DNA of 22,610 bases from Anaerolineales bacterium (GTDB lineage Bacteria; Chloroflexota; Anaerolineae; B4-G1; DUEL01): assembly GCA_015662065.1 (NCBI GenBank), contig DQUX01000409.1, forward strand, positions 1-22,610. Reading direction: 5' to 3'. The position numbers and the translations under genes were made by a program. This document shows, in pieces, positions 7,776 through 15,150 of this stretch (its first letter is position 1; each line of letters starts with the position of its first letter). The notes under the pieces are model-generated. The model worked only from the letters and a program-made list of their open reading frames with translations. It was not told the DNA's origin and ran no database searches.

Positions 7776-8963
7776 CTACGGCCTCGTTGGCACCTTCTCC
7801 TGCCAGTCGTCGGCGTACTCCACCGACTGCCTCTGGAGGTTGAACCACTCCCTAAAGGCGCGATCCCTCTCGAAGACCAGCATCAGGGGGTCTAACTCCC
7901 GCTCCTCGTGGCCCAGAACCCGGAGCACGTAGTAGCGACCGCTGACTCCCAACAATGGCTGCGTGTAGGTCCCTACAGGCGCATCGAAGACCGCCTGGCT
8001 GATCTCCGCTCCAAACTGCTCGGCGACGAAGACCTCCGTCCGCCAGTCCAGCTCACCGACGAAGGCAGCGCTCTCCTCATCCGCCTCGATCTCGGCCACA
8101 ATGTCCTCCCAGGTCTCTCCCGCATCCAGCCGCTCCACCACCTGGACGGCCTCCTCTTCTGAGGGGAAGGTGATGTAGTGGGCCTGTACCTGGTCCATCA
8201 GCGTGGGGATGCCGCTCACGACCGCCTCGCGGACCTTATCGTAGAGCAGACTGACCTCGGCCAGAGCGCGGAATCCCTCCTCTCCCAGCCCACTGGGTTC
8301 CAGAATTGCCTCCACGTAGGCCTGGTAGTTCTGCTCAAACTCCTCGCGGGTCAGCGAGCCGGTAGGGGTAATCGGCTGGGTCGCAGTCACAGGCCCCGAG
8401 AGAGGGGGAGCCATCCCCCCCGCCGATCCATCCCGGTCGTAGCCAAACTGCTGCTCGATGGCCCGGTCGATCTCCTCCTGAGAGACCGTGATCCCTCGGC
8501 GGGCTGCCTCCTGCCGGATCAGTTCCTCCTGGACCATCTGGTCCAACACCTGTCCCCCGAGGACCGGAGCATACTCAGGCGCCAACTGCGCCTCCAGGCG
8601 GCGGATCGCCTCATCCAGTTGGTCGAAGAGCGGAACGGTCTCCGGGTCGGTGGGGTCCAGCGCCATCCGCTGGGCCGTGTAGCGGTTCAGTTCCTGCCGC
8701 AGGGAGACCCGGTGGTAACGAATCCGGGTCTCGAAATCCGCGGCAGTGATGACCACCCCCCCGACCGTCGCCACCGGCTCCCGGGCCTTGAAGACCTCCT
8801 CGACCAGGTAGCCGTAGGTCAGGATGGCGACGACCACCACGCCGACGGTAATGACTCCAGCGATGATCCAACGGTTCATCCGCGCCTCCCGCTCGGCGCG
8901 GGAACGCTGCTTCTTGGTCAGTAGACGAGGGGTTGCTACCTTCCGCCTCTTCTTCCTTGCCAT
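7776..8963 (-). CDS. Membrane-anchored SurA/PpiC-type peptidyl-prolyl isomerase
   Basis: This 395-residue protein has a very basic 30-residue cytoplasmic tail (RKKRRK), one transmembrane helix at about 32-53, and a large extracytoplasmic part. The N-terminal outside region (VATVGGVVITAADFETRIRYHR..) is the SurA_N-type chaperone helix-strand start. The C-terminal region from about 270 (VQAHYITFPSEEEAVQVVERLDAGETWEDIV, then YTQPLLGVSGRYYVLRVLG) has the order of a PpiC/parvulin domain. It probably helps fold secreted proteins. The start has GGAGGAGG next to the ATG. It follows rpsR by 89 bp with a 12-bp-stem hairpin between, so it may be read through from the ribosomal operon or have its own promoter, which I could not see. 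Isomerase activity is not certain, since many such domains are chaperone-only. Confidence 0.85.
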   Translation of the reverse strand: MARKKRRKVATPRLLTKKQRSRAEREARMNRWIIAGVITVGVVVVAILTYGYLVEEVFKAREPVATVGGVVITAADFETRIRYHRVSLRQELNRYTAQRMALDPTDPETVPLFDQLDEAIRRLEAQLAPEYAPVLGGQVLDQMVQEELIRQEAARRGITVSQEEIDRAIEQQFGYDRDGSAGGMAPPLSGPVTATQPITPTGSLTREEFEQNYQAYVEAILEPSGLGEEGFRALAEVSLLYDKVREAVVSGIPTLMDQVQAHYITFPSEEEAVQVVERLDAGETWEDIVAEIEADEESAAFVGELDWRTEVFVAEQFGAEISQAVFDAPVGTYTQPLLGVSGRYYVLRVLGHEERELDPLMLVFERDRAFREWFNLQRQSVEYADDWQEKVPTRP

Positions 8964-8993
8964 CTCCTCCTCCGGCTCCTGCCTTTCGGGACA

Positions 8994-9021
8994 CCGGGCA
9001 TAGGGAGAACCCTATGCCCGG
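8994..9021 (-). terminator. 12-bp perfect hairpin between rpsR and the foldase gene
   Basis: CCGGGCATAGGG (8994-9005) pairs perfectly with CCCTATGCCCGG (9010-9021) around an AGAA loop (plus-strand reading). It lies 31 nt after the rpsR stop. No U-tract follows on the minus strand, so it may be a 3'-end stabiliser, an attenuator or a weak terminator. Confidence 0.5.
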
Positions 9022-9052
9022 CAGATACCACGGGGATCGCAACCGGTCTGGG

Positions 9053-9352
9053 CTAACCGCCGCGGATATGCTCGGCGGTGAAGGGTAGCAGCGCCAGATG
9101 GCGGGCCCGCTTGATCGCTCGGGCCAGTCGCCGCTGATGGCGGGCACAGGTGCCGGTCTGCCGCCGCGGTCTGATCTTCCCCCGGTCGCTCAGGAACCGG
9201 CGTAGCGTGTCCACGTCCTTGTAGTCAATCTCCGCAATCCCCTCGACACAGAAGTAGCACCGCCGGACCCCGCGCCGCCACCGACGACGGGGGCCGCCAC
9301 CTCTCGCGCCCGACCGCGCCGGACGTCTCTCACGTCTGGTCTGCTCTGCCAA
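9053..9352 (-). CDS. rpsR: 30S ribosomal protein S18 (cysteine-containing form)
   Basis: S18 binds 16S rRNA next to S6 in the small-subunit platform. The core IDYKDVDTLRRFLSDRGKIRPRRQTGTCARHQRRLARAIKRARHLALLPF is unmistakable. Cys32, Cys35, Cys69 and His72 (CYFC and CARH) form the zinc-binding C+ version. Zinc-starved bacteria sometimes swap this version for a C- paralogue. The N terminus carries an unusual Arg/Gly-rich stretch at about 7-31. The start is TTG at 9352, well supported by GGAGG 6 nt upstream, with no better ATG. It follows ssb by 47 bp in the conserved rpsF-ssb-rpsR order. Confidence 0.96.
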   Translation of the reverse strand: MAEQTRRERRPARSGARGGGPRRRWRRGVRRCYFCVEGIAEIDYKDVDTLRRFLSDRGKIRPRRQTGTCARHQRRLARAIKRARHLALLPFTAEHIRGG

Positions 9353-9399
9353 AACTCACCTCCACGTCCCACCGGAGCGGCTTTCCACGCCGCCGCCCT

Positions 9400-9801
9400 C
9401 TAGAAGGGGAATTCGTCTGCCTCCGTCTCCTCGGGTTGTGCCGCCTCTTCCTCCACCGCCGCGGGTGGACGGCCGCCGAGCATGATCATCTCCTGGGCCA
9501 CCAACTCGGTCCGGAAACGCCTCTTGCCCTCCGCGTCCTCCCAGCCTCGGGTCTGCAGACGGCCCTCGATGTAGACCTGCTGGCCTTTGCGCAGGTACTG
9601 CTTACAGATCTCCGCCAGACCGCCCCAGGCGACCACATTGAACCACTCCGTCTCCTCCCGTCGCTCCCCCTCGGCGTTGGTCCAGCCGCGGGTCGTGGCG
9701 ACGCTGAAGGAGGTGACGGGCCGGCCGCTGGGGGTATACCGCATCTCGGGATCTCGCCCCAGATGGCCGATGATCATCACCTTGTTCAATCCCCTGCCCA
9801 T
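9400..9801 (-). CDS. ssb: Single-stranded DNA-binding protein
   Basis: This protein coats single-stranded DNA during replication, repair and recombination. The OB fold is clear: LNKVMIIGHLGRDPEMRYTPSGRPVTSFSVATTRGW, then EWFNVVAWGGLAEICKQYLRKGQQVYIEGRLQTRGW. An acidic linker ends in DEFPF, a variant of the partner-binding tail DDDIPF. I chose the ATG at 9801 (MGRGLNKVMII, 133 residues). An in-frame start at 9828 would add nine residues (MWRSRGEGE) that overlap the end of rpsF and are not part of the family. GAGGGAG lies just before the chosen ATG, 13 nt after the rpsF stop. Confidence 0.95.
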   Translation of the reverse strand: MGRGLNKVMIIGHLGRDPEMRYTPSGRPVTSFSVATTRGWTNAEGERREETEWFNVVAWGGLAEICKQYLRKGQQVYIEGRLQTRGWEDAEGKRRFRTELVAQEMIMLGGRPPAAVEEEAAQPEETEADEFPF

Positions 9802-9814
9802 CTCTCCCTCGCCC

Positions 9815-10102
9815 CTACTCCTCCACACGCACGATCAGGTGGCGGATCACCGGCTCCTTGAGCTTCAGCGCCCGCTCTACCTCCGCCACACCACCCGATT
9901 CCAGGCCGAGCCGTAGAAAAACATAATGGCCTTCCCGTACCTTCTGGATGGGATAGGCCAATCGCCTCAGCCCCCAGGGCTCGACCTTGTGGACGACGCC
10001 ACCGGTGGACTCGACAAGGGCGTTTACCTCCTCGACGATCGCCTCCAGCCCCTCTCGATCCACCTGGGGATGTACAATGTATGTCAGCTCATAATCGCGC
10101 AT
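9815..10102 (-). CDS. rpsF: 30S ribosomal protein S6
   Basis: S6 pairs with S18 in the 30S platform. MRDYELTYIVHPQVDREGLEAIVEEV at the N terminus and the YPIQKVREGHYVFLRL stretch are diagnostic. The 95-residue length is typical. The open frame extends upstream to 10282, but the true start is the ATG at 10102. It has AGGAGGT 8 nt upstream and begins where the family begins. The upstream extension also crosses the promoter and overlaps ychF. It is first in rpsF-ssb-rpsR and has its own promoter at 10184-10212. Confidence 0.96.
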   Translation of the reverse strand: MRDYELTYIVHPQVDREGLEAIVEEVNALVESTGGVVHKVEPWGLRRLAYPIQKVREGHYVFLRLGLESGGVAEVERALKLKEPVIRHLIVRVEE

Positions 10103-10123
10103 GACGGTTGACCTCCTTCCCAC

Positions 10124-10160
10124 GGGATTGCCCCCGAACCCAGTCGGGAGCGGAAAGCCC
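10124..10160 (-). promoter_or_regulatory. Candidate S6:S18-binding leader structure of the rpsF mRNA
   Basis: In the roughly 75-nt leader on the minus strand, GGGCTT (from 10160) can pair with AATCCC (ending 10124) with one mismatch. Inside lies an unpaired TCCG and then a 7-bp hairpin CUCCCGA/UCGGGGG with a 6-nt loop. A CCG bulge beside a second hairpin is the known layout of the S6:S18 autoregulatory motif found before rpsF in many bacteria. The fold was drawn by eye and is a proposal only. Confidence 0.35.
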
Positions 10161-10183
10161 GTCCAGGGCGCGCAACGGGGCGT

Positions 10184-10212
10184 ATGATAACACAAAGGAC
10201 GGCTTTTGGCAA
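10184..10212 (-). promoter_or_regulatory. Sigma70-like promoter of rpsF-ssb-rpsR
   Basis: On the minus strand, TTGCCA (10207-10212) is followed after exactly 17 nt by TATCAT (10184-10189). Transcription would start near 10177, leaving a leader of about 75 nt before the rpsF ATG. Confidence 0.7.
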
Positions 10213-10221
10213 CCCGCGGGC

Positions 10222-10247
10222 AGCGCCGGAATCCCCATTCCGGCGCT
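10222..10247 (-). terminator. 11-bp hairpin directly after the ychF stop
   Basis: AGCGCCGGAAT (10222-10232) pairs perfectly with ATTCCGGCGCT (10237-10247) around a CCCC loop, plus-strand reading. It begins at the base after the ychF stop and sits just upstream of the rpsF promoter. That is where a terminator is expected, but no U-tract follows. Confidence 0.55.
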
Positions 10248-11348
10248 CTACGGGCTGAACCGGAAGAGGCAGACATCCCCATCCTGCACCCGGTAGCCCC
10301 GCCCCTCGATGCGGATCAGCCCCTGCTCGCGGGCGGCGGGCCATCCCCCGGCCTCCACCAGCGCTTTCCAGCCGACCACCTCGGCGCGGATGAAGCCCCG
10401 CTCCATATCGCTGTGGACCCGGCCGGCGGCTTCCGGTGCGGTGGCCCCTCGCCGGACGCTCCAGGCGCGCACCTCCCGCCCGCCGACCAGGGTGAAGAAC
10501 GTGATGAGATCCAGGGTACGATAGCCGGCCCACACCAGCGCCTCCAGGCCAGACCGCTCCAGGCCGACGGCCGCCCGGTACTCGGCCGCCTCGTCGGCCG
10601 GCCAGGCGGAGAGGCCCGCCTCCAACTGGGCGCAGAGGACAACGCAGGGGGCCCCCTCCCTCTCCGCCACCTGCGCTACCTGCTCCGCCCGCTCTCCCCC
10701 CTCCGGCAGGTCCTCCTCGGCGACGTTCGCCACATAGAGACGACGCTTACCGGTCAGCAGGCGCAGTTCCCGGACCAGGGCGGCCTGCGCATCCCCCTGG
10801 GCAGCCCATCCGGCGGCCCGTTCCCCCCGCTGCAGCCGCTCCTCCAGGCCCTCCAGCAGGGCCAGCTCCGCCGCCACCTCCTTCGGACGGGCCTTGGCCG
10901 CCGAGCGGACCTTCTCCAGCCGCCGCTGGACCGTCTCCAGGTCGGCCAGGGTCAGCTCCAGATCCAGCACCTCCAGATCGCGCAGCGGGTCCAGACTGCC
11001 GTCCACGTGGGCCACGTCTGGGTCGGCGAAGCAGCGGGTCACCACCGCCACCGCGTCCACCTCCCGGATGTGGGCCAGGAAGCGGTTGCCCAACCCCTCC
11101 CCCCGGTGGGAGCCCCGCACCAGCCCGGCGATGTCCACGAACTCCACCGTGGCCGGCGTCACCAGCTCTGGCCCCACCAGCCGGGCCAGTGCCTCCAGCC
11201 GCCGATCGGGCACCGCCGCCACCCCCCGGTTGGGGTCAATCGTGGTAAACGGATAGGCCGCCACAGCGGCCCGGGCCTGCGTCAGCGCGTTGAAAAGGGT
11301 GGACTTCCCCACGTTGGGGAGGCCCACGATGCCGATCTGAAGGGTCAT
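10248..11348 (-). CDS. ychF: Redox/translation-associated ATPase YchF (OLA1 family)
   Basis: This 366-residue protein is the usual length for YchF, an Obg-related P-loop protein that prefers ATP and associates with ribosomes. GLPNVGKST at 9-17 is the Walker A/G1 motif, DPNRGVAAVPDRRL the region after switch I, and DIAGLVRGSHRGEGLGNRFLAHIREVDA the G3 and signature region. NVAEED replaces NKxD at G4, which explains the relaxed nucleotide preference. The C terminus (VHSDMERGFIRAEVV .. GRGYRVQDGDVCLFRFSP) is the TGS domain. The start ATG follows a G-rich stretch, 10 bp after the histidine-kinase stop, so the two genes probably share a transcript. The link to the kinase looks positional only. Confidence 0.96.
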   Translation of the reverse strand: MTLQIGIVGLPNVGKSTLFNALTQARAAVAAYPFTTIDPNRGVAAVPDRRLEALARLVGPELVTPATVEFVDIAGLVRGSHRGEGLGNRFLAHIREVDAVAVVTRCFADPDVAHVDGSLDPLRDLEVLDLELTLADLETVQRRLEKVRSAAKARPKEVAAELALLEGLEERLQRGERAAGWAAQGDAQAALVRELRLLTGKRRLYVANVAEEDLPEGGERAEQVAQVAEREGAPCVVLCAQLEAGLSAWPADEAAEYRAAVGLERSGLEALVWAGYRTLDLITFFTLVGGREVRAWSVRRGATAPEAAGRVHSDMERGFIRAEVVGWKALVEAGGWPAAREQGLIRIEGRGYRVQDGDVCLFRFSP

Positions 11349-11358
11349 CCCCCGCCCC

Positions 11359-14300
11359 CTACCCCTCCTCCTCTGGCGGCGGCGTACGGATGGGGAGGGC
11401 GATGGTGAAGGTGCTCCCCTGGTTCAGGGCCGACTCCACCCACACCCGCCCGCCGTGCCGCTCGACGATGGATTTGACGATGGCCAGGCCCAGCCCGCTG
11501 CCCTGAATCTCGTCTGCATCCCGACGGCGGATGCGGTAGAACTTCTCAAACAGCCGCACCTGATCCTCCGGCGCGATGCCGAGGCCGGTGTCGGCCACCG
11601 TGATCAAGACCTCTCGGCCGACGGCCTTCAGCCCCACCGTCACCGACCCGCCGGAGGGGGTGTACTTGATGGCATTGTCCACCAGGTTGGCCACCGCCTG
11701 CCGCAGGAGCGTTGCATCCCCCAGGATGATGGGGGCGGGCTCGGCCGGCTCCAGGCGCAGGACCAATCCCCTGGCCGCAGCGCGGGCCCGCATGCCGTCC
11801 ACCGCCTCCACCACGATCGCCCCCAGGTGACAGGGCTTTTCCTCCAACCCCACCCCCGCCTCAATCCGCCCCAGGTTCAGCAGGTCCTCGATCAGGGCCC
11901 CCATCTTCTCGATGCCGACCAGGATCTTATCCAAGTACTCCCGCTGCTTCTCGTTCAGCTCCCCCACCATCGGCAGCATCGTGGCGTAACCGCGCATAAA
12001 GGTGAGGGGCGCGCGCAGGTCGTGAGAGACGGTGGCGACGAACTCCGACTTCATCTCGTCCAGTTCCTTGAAGTGGGTGATATCCCGCATCACCACGACC
12101 CGGCCTATGTTCTCCCCATCGGCGCTGAGGATGGTGGCGGCACTGGCATAGAAGGTCCGCCCGCCGGGCAACGGCACCTCCTCCACCAGCGACCCGGCCC
12201 GACCCAGGGGCTCGATGAGGATGCGGGCCAGGTCCGGCTCCAACACCGTCTCCTCCACCCGCCGCCCGACCAACTCGTCGGCCCGCAGGCCCAGGGCCCG
12301 CTCGGCCGCCGGATTCACCAACAGCAACCGATCGTCCCGATCGGTCACCAGGATGGCATCGCCGGTGCTGGAGAGGATCGCCGCGAGCCGCCGCCGGCCC
12401 CCTTCCGCCACCTGGAACAGCCGGGCGTTCTCGACCAGAACCGCCGTCTGGCTGGCCAGGGTGGAGAGCAGGTCCACCTCCGAGGGCTCGAACCGGACGG
12501 GATCGGAGAAGCCCGCCCACATCACCGCCACAGGACGTCCCTTGCTGTGGACCGGCAGGGCGACCACTGCCTGAATCTCCTCCGGCAGCGGGCCGGACTC
12601 GGCCAGGGTGCGGGCGCGGCGAAGGTTCTCGATGAGCAACGGGTGATCCACATCCCGGGCGGCCAGGGCCAGCGCGCGATCGAGAGTGCCCAACCCCTGC
12701 ACCGTCTCCCCCCGCCCGATCACCACCTGGGGATCGCCGGTGGCGGAGAGGAGGACAATGCGGGAGACCAGCGCGCCGGTGGCCTGCAGCGCCCCCTCCA
12801 GAATGCGCGGCCCCCCCTGGGCGATGTCCAACGTGGCCGAGACCTCTTGGGCCACCTGGAGGAGCAGGGAGAGGTCCTCCAGCCGCCCCTTGAGGCCGAC
12901 CCGCATCTTCTCAAACGCCTTCCCCACCTGGGCCATCTCGTCGTCGCCGGCGACGCGGATCGGCTGCTCCAGGTCTCCCTGGGCGATGCGCTCGGCAGCA
13001 CGGGCCAGCAGGTTGAGGGGGCGGGTCAACTGGCTGGTCGCCAGGGGGATGACCACCCCCACAGCGCCGGTCAACGCGGTGAGCAGGAGCAGAAGGGGGG
13101 CGGCGATGCGGGTCGCCAGCCCCAGCACCACCTCGTGGGGGAGCAGGACCACCACTGCCCACGGGTATCCCTCTACCGCCACGTAGCAGGCCAGTTGTCG
13201 GGCGTTGGTCCGGCTGTCGCGGCTCTCCCGAACCCACCCACGCCCCTCCGGCAGAGTCTCCAGGGGCAGACGGCTCTGATCCAGCTCCCACGGCTCCAGC
13301 AGCCGCACCGGGTCGGGATGGACAACGATGCGTCCCTCGACGTCCACGACGAACCCCTCCCCCCGGCGCATCGTCCACTGCAGCCCGGTGAGCACCTGCT
13401 CCAGCAGGGGGTTCAGATCGATCTCCACCCGCCCCACCAGGACACCATGCCGCTCCCCTCCCCCCGGCTTCTCCAGCGGGCTGAGGAAGGAGAGGATCAC
13501 CCGGCCGTCCGGCCCCCGATGCACTCGGGTGGCCTGCAACCCCCCGGTCTCCCGGACCACCTCCAGGAGCTCGTCCTCCTCAGGCGTCGGCCCCGTCTCC
13601 CCCGGGGTGGGCTCGGGATAGGTGCAGAGCACCTCCCCCTCCCCATCGTAGGCGGTCAGGCGGCTGAAGTAGGGAAGCATCTGCAGGGAGCTCTGCAGCC
13701 GCGCCCGGCAGACCTCCTCATCACCACTCCACAGCTCCGGCTCGCCAGCGAACTGACGGATCAGGCTCTGGCCGGTGGAGATGAACTGCCACATCCCCTC
13801 CGCCCCGTTGGTGGCATCCCGCAGCATCGCGTCCACGGCCTGGCCGGTGGCGATGTCTATCGCCGTCGCGCCGACGGCGTAGACCAGAACGGCGATCATC
13901 AAGGTGAAGAGAGGGATGAAGAGGGACTGCAGCCGCCGGTTTAGCGTGCGGCCGTAGGGGGGCGGTCGTCGGGCGACCACCACCGGCCGCGCCTGAGGAG
14001 CGACCAGGTAGATGAGCTGGAAGAACAGCCCATAGAAGGCGGACTCCGTCAGCCCCAACTGGGCCGTGACCAGCAACTGGGTAAAGGCATAGTCCAGGGC
14101 GGCCAACGCCCCCTCGGGCCGGTAGGCGGGGACGAAGGTAGAGAGCAGGACCATCGGCTGCAACAGGGTCACAGCGACCGGCAACGCGACCAGGGGTTGG
14201 CGGAACAGCCATGCCAGCCGCCCCCGATACTCCTGCCGCAGAAGATAGGCGACCAACGCCGCCTGAAAGGCCAGGGCGAAGGGCTCCAGCAGGTTGTGGG

Positions 14301-14691
14301 TGATGGTGCCAGCGCGGAGGATTCCGGCCAGCAGGCCCAACACCGCCGTCGGACCCACCCCCGTCCACACCGCCCCCCCCACCACCGGCAGCAGCCCCAG
14401 GAGGGGCAACCCCGGCGCGATCGGCTCAGCCGCCCGATAGGGGGGCGGCAGGAGGTCAGGTGCATAGACGCGGAGGACGAACAGGTTGTTCAGCAGGGGG
14501 GTGAGGACCAGGAGGAACAGGTAAAGGAGCCATCGCCGCTTGCGCAGGGCCGCAAAGTCCTGCCGCACCCACACCAGGAGAACCAGCAGGCCAACGGTGT
14601 AGATCACCCAGACCGGGTAGGCCTCCCAGCGGCCCGGCCACTCAAAGAGGGGGAGCAACCATCCGCCCCAAAGCTGGATTTCCATCATCAC
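11359..14691 (-). CDS. Multi-domain membrane sensor histidine kinase
   Basis: This 1110-residue sensor starts with about six hydrophobic helices (26-231). After another helix (257-280) comes an extracytoplasmic region at 285-520 that looks like a double Cache ligand domain. A helix at 525-550 leads to HAMP (550-603), GAF (606-757) and PAS (763-872). HisKA follows with the phosphorylated His890 in SHDLRAPL. The catalytic domain has Asn1006 in NLVDNAIKY, then DTGLGIAPED and GSGLGLAIVKSIVERHGG. It should autophosphorylate and pass phosphate to a response regulator, but none is encoded nearby, so it is an orphan here. The frame opens at GTG 14691, and ATG codons at 14688 and 14685 are equally plausible after GAAGG. 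A good promoter lies about 30 nt upstream. The ligand is unknown. The two separate membrane parts are unusual. Confidence 0.92.
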   Translation of the reverse strand: MMMEIQLWGGWLLPLFEWPGRWEAYPVWVIYTVGLLVLLVWVRQDFAALRKRRWLLYLFLLVLTPLLNNLFVLRVYAPDLLPPPYRAAEPIAPGLPLLGLLPVVGGAVWTGVGPTAVLGLLAGILRAGTITHNLLEPFALAFQAALVAYLLRQEYRGRLAWLFRQPLVALPVAVTLLQPMVLLSTFVPAYRPEGALAALDYAFTQLLVTAQLGLTESAFYGLFFQLIYLVAPQARPVVVARRPPPYGRTLNRRLQSLFIPLFTLMIAVLVYAVGATAIDIATGQAVDAMLRDATNGAEGMWQFISTGQSLIRQFAGEPELWSGDEEVCRARLQSSLQMLPYFSRLTAYDGEGEVLCTYPEPTPGETGPTPEEDELLEVVRETGGLQATRVHRGPDGRVILSFLSPLEKPGGGERHGVLVGRVEIDLNPLLEQVLTGLQWTMRRGEGFVVDVEGRIVVHPDPVRLLEPWELDQSRLPLETLPEGRGWVRESRDSRTNARQLACYVAVEGYPWAVVVLLPHEVVLGLATRIAAPLLLLLTALTGAVGVVIPLATSQLTRPLNLLARAAERIAQGDLEQPIRVAGDDEMAQVGKAFEKMRVGLKGRLEDLSLLLQVAQEVSATLDIAQGGPRILEGALQATGALVSRIVLLSATGDPQVVIGRGETVQGLGTLDRALALAARDVDHPLLIENLRRARTLAESGPLPEEIQAVVALPVHSKGRPVAVMWAGFSDPVRFEPSEVDLLSTLASQTAVLVENARLFQVAEGGRRRLAAILSSTGDAILVTDRDDRLLLVNPAAERALGLRADELVGRRVEETVLEPDLARILIEPLGRAGSLVEEVPLPGGRTFYASAATILSADGENIGRVVVMRDITHFKELDEMKSEFVATVSHDLRAPLTFMRGYATMLPMVGELNEKQREYLDKILVGIEKMGALIEDLLNLGRIEAGVGLEEKPCHLGAIVVEAVDGMRARAAARGLVLRLEPAEPAPIILGDATLLRQAVANLVDNAIKYTPSGGSVTVGLKAVGREVLITVADTGLGIAPEDQVRLFEKFYRIRRRDADEIQGSGLGLAIVKSIVERHGGRVWVESALNQGSTFTIALPIRTPPPEEEG

Positions 14692-14720
14692 CTTCGACTT
14701 TAGACGACGTCCTTGAAAAG

Positions 14721-14748
14721 ATTATACACCGGAAGTCCCCCCCGACAA
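14721..14748 (-). promoter_or_regulatory. Sigma70-like promoter of the histidine kinase-ychF unit
   Basis: On the minus strand, TTGTCG (14743-14748) is followed after 16 nt by a perfect TATAAT (14721-14726). The start point would be near 14713, giving a leader of only about 25 nt. Boxes and spacing equal those of the alpha-glucan promoter at 7553-7580, with a different spacer sequence (here a G7 run). Confidence 0.72.
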
Positions 14749-14775
14749 GCCCACCGCCCGGCGGAGCTTCCGAAG

Positions 14776-14808
14776 CCATCCAACCTCCAATGTGCGGATG
14801 GAGGATGG
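14776..14808. repeat. Imperfect stem-loop in the spacer between the ACP and kinase genes
   Basis: CCATCC-AA-CCTCC (14776-14788) pairs with GGAGGATGG (14800-14808) with a 2-nt bulge. Together with the palindrome at 14854-14880 it fills most of the 204-bp spacer. No ORF there is convincing. Confidence 0.35.
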
Positions 14809-14853
14809 TGCACCAGATACCGGCTTCTACGGCACTACGCGCTCCACAATGCT

Positions 14854-14880
14854 CGTAGCCCCCGACCTCGGGGGCGGGTC
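14854..14880 (+). repeat. 27-nt palindromic repeat, copy 2 (REP-like)
   Basis: GCCCCCGA and TCGGGGGC (14858-14865 with 14868-14875) form a perfect 8-bp stem preceded by GTA. The 27-nt unit matches the reverse complement of 7667-7693 at 22 positions. It lies 15 bp after the ACP gene and could also help end that transcript, but no U-tract follows. Confidence 0.6.
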
Positions 14881-14895
14881 TTTCCACCCCGGGCC

Positions 14896-15150
14896 TCAGG
14901 GACCGGTCCTGCCCCCCACCTGTTCGGCGTAGAAGCGGTAGGCATCCCCCACCGTCCGCACCTCCCAGGCTACATCCACGGGGATGGTGATCCCCATCTC
15001 CTCCAGCCGCAGCATCATCTCCACCAATCGAATCGAATCCGCCAACAGGTCCTCCACAAAGGAGGCTTCCGGCACCACCTGCGATTCATCCACATCCAGT
15101 TCCTCGGCGATGATCCGGCGGAACTCCTCAAAGGTGATCTTCCGTCCCAT
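14896..15150 (-). CDS. Acyl carrier protein-like protein
   Basis: This 84-residue acidic, helical protein carries an acyl chain on a phosphopantetheine arm. LLADSIRLVEMMLRLEE holds the modified serine, Ser39, in DSI rather than the common DSL. The N-terminal helix (FEEFRRIIAEELDVDESQV) and the later FYAEQV helix match the ACP fold. The start ATG has AGGAG 7 nt upstream. Its first 23 bases overlap the 3' end of the acyl-ligase gene, so the two are translationally linked. Being paired with an acyl ligase and not with fab genes points to a dedicated ACP of a specialised pathway rather than AcpP of fatty-acid synthesis. Confidence 0.9.
   Translation of the reverse strand: MGRKITFEEFRRIIAEELDVDESQVVPEASFVEDLLADSIRLVEMMLRLEEMGITIPVDVAWEVRTVGDAYRFYAEQVGGRTGP

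Noticed and set aside
10103..10282. N-terminal extension of rpsF by 60 residues
   Set aside because: It crosses the promoter and overlaps ychF. The S6 family begins at the ATG at 10102, which has a near-perfect ribosome site.
11455..13944. 829-codon plus-strand frame opposite the histidine kinase
   Set aside because: It is an antisense shadow of a clear multi-domain kinase, full of His/Pro/Gln runs, with no family features.
14642..14887. 81-codon minus-strand frame in the spacer between the ACP and kinase genes
   Set aside because: It runs across the kinase promoter, the palindromic repeats and the kinase start, and has no domain or good ribosome site.
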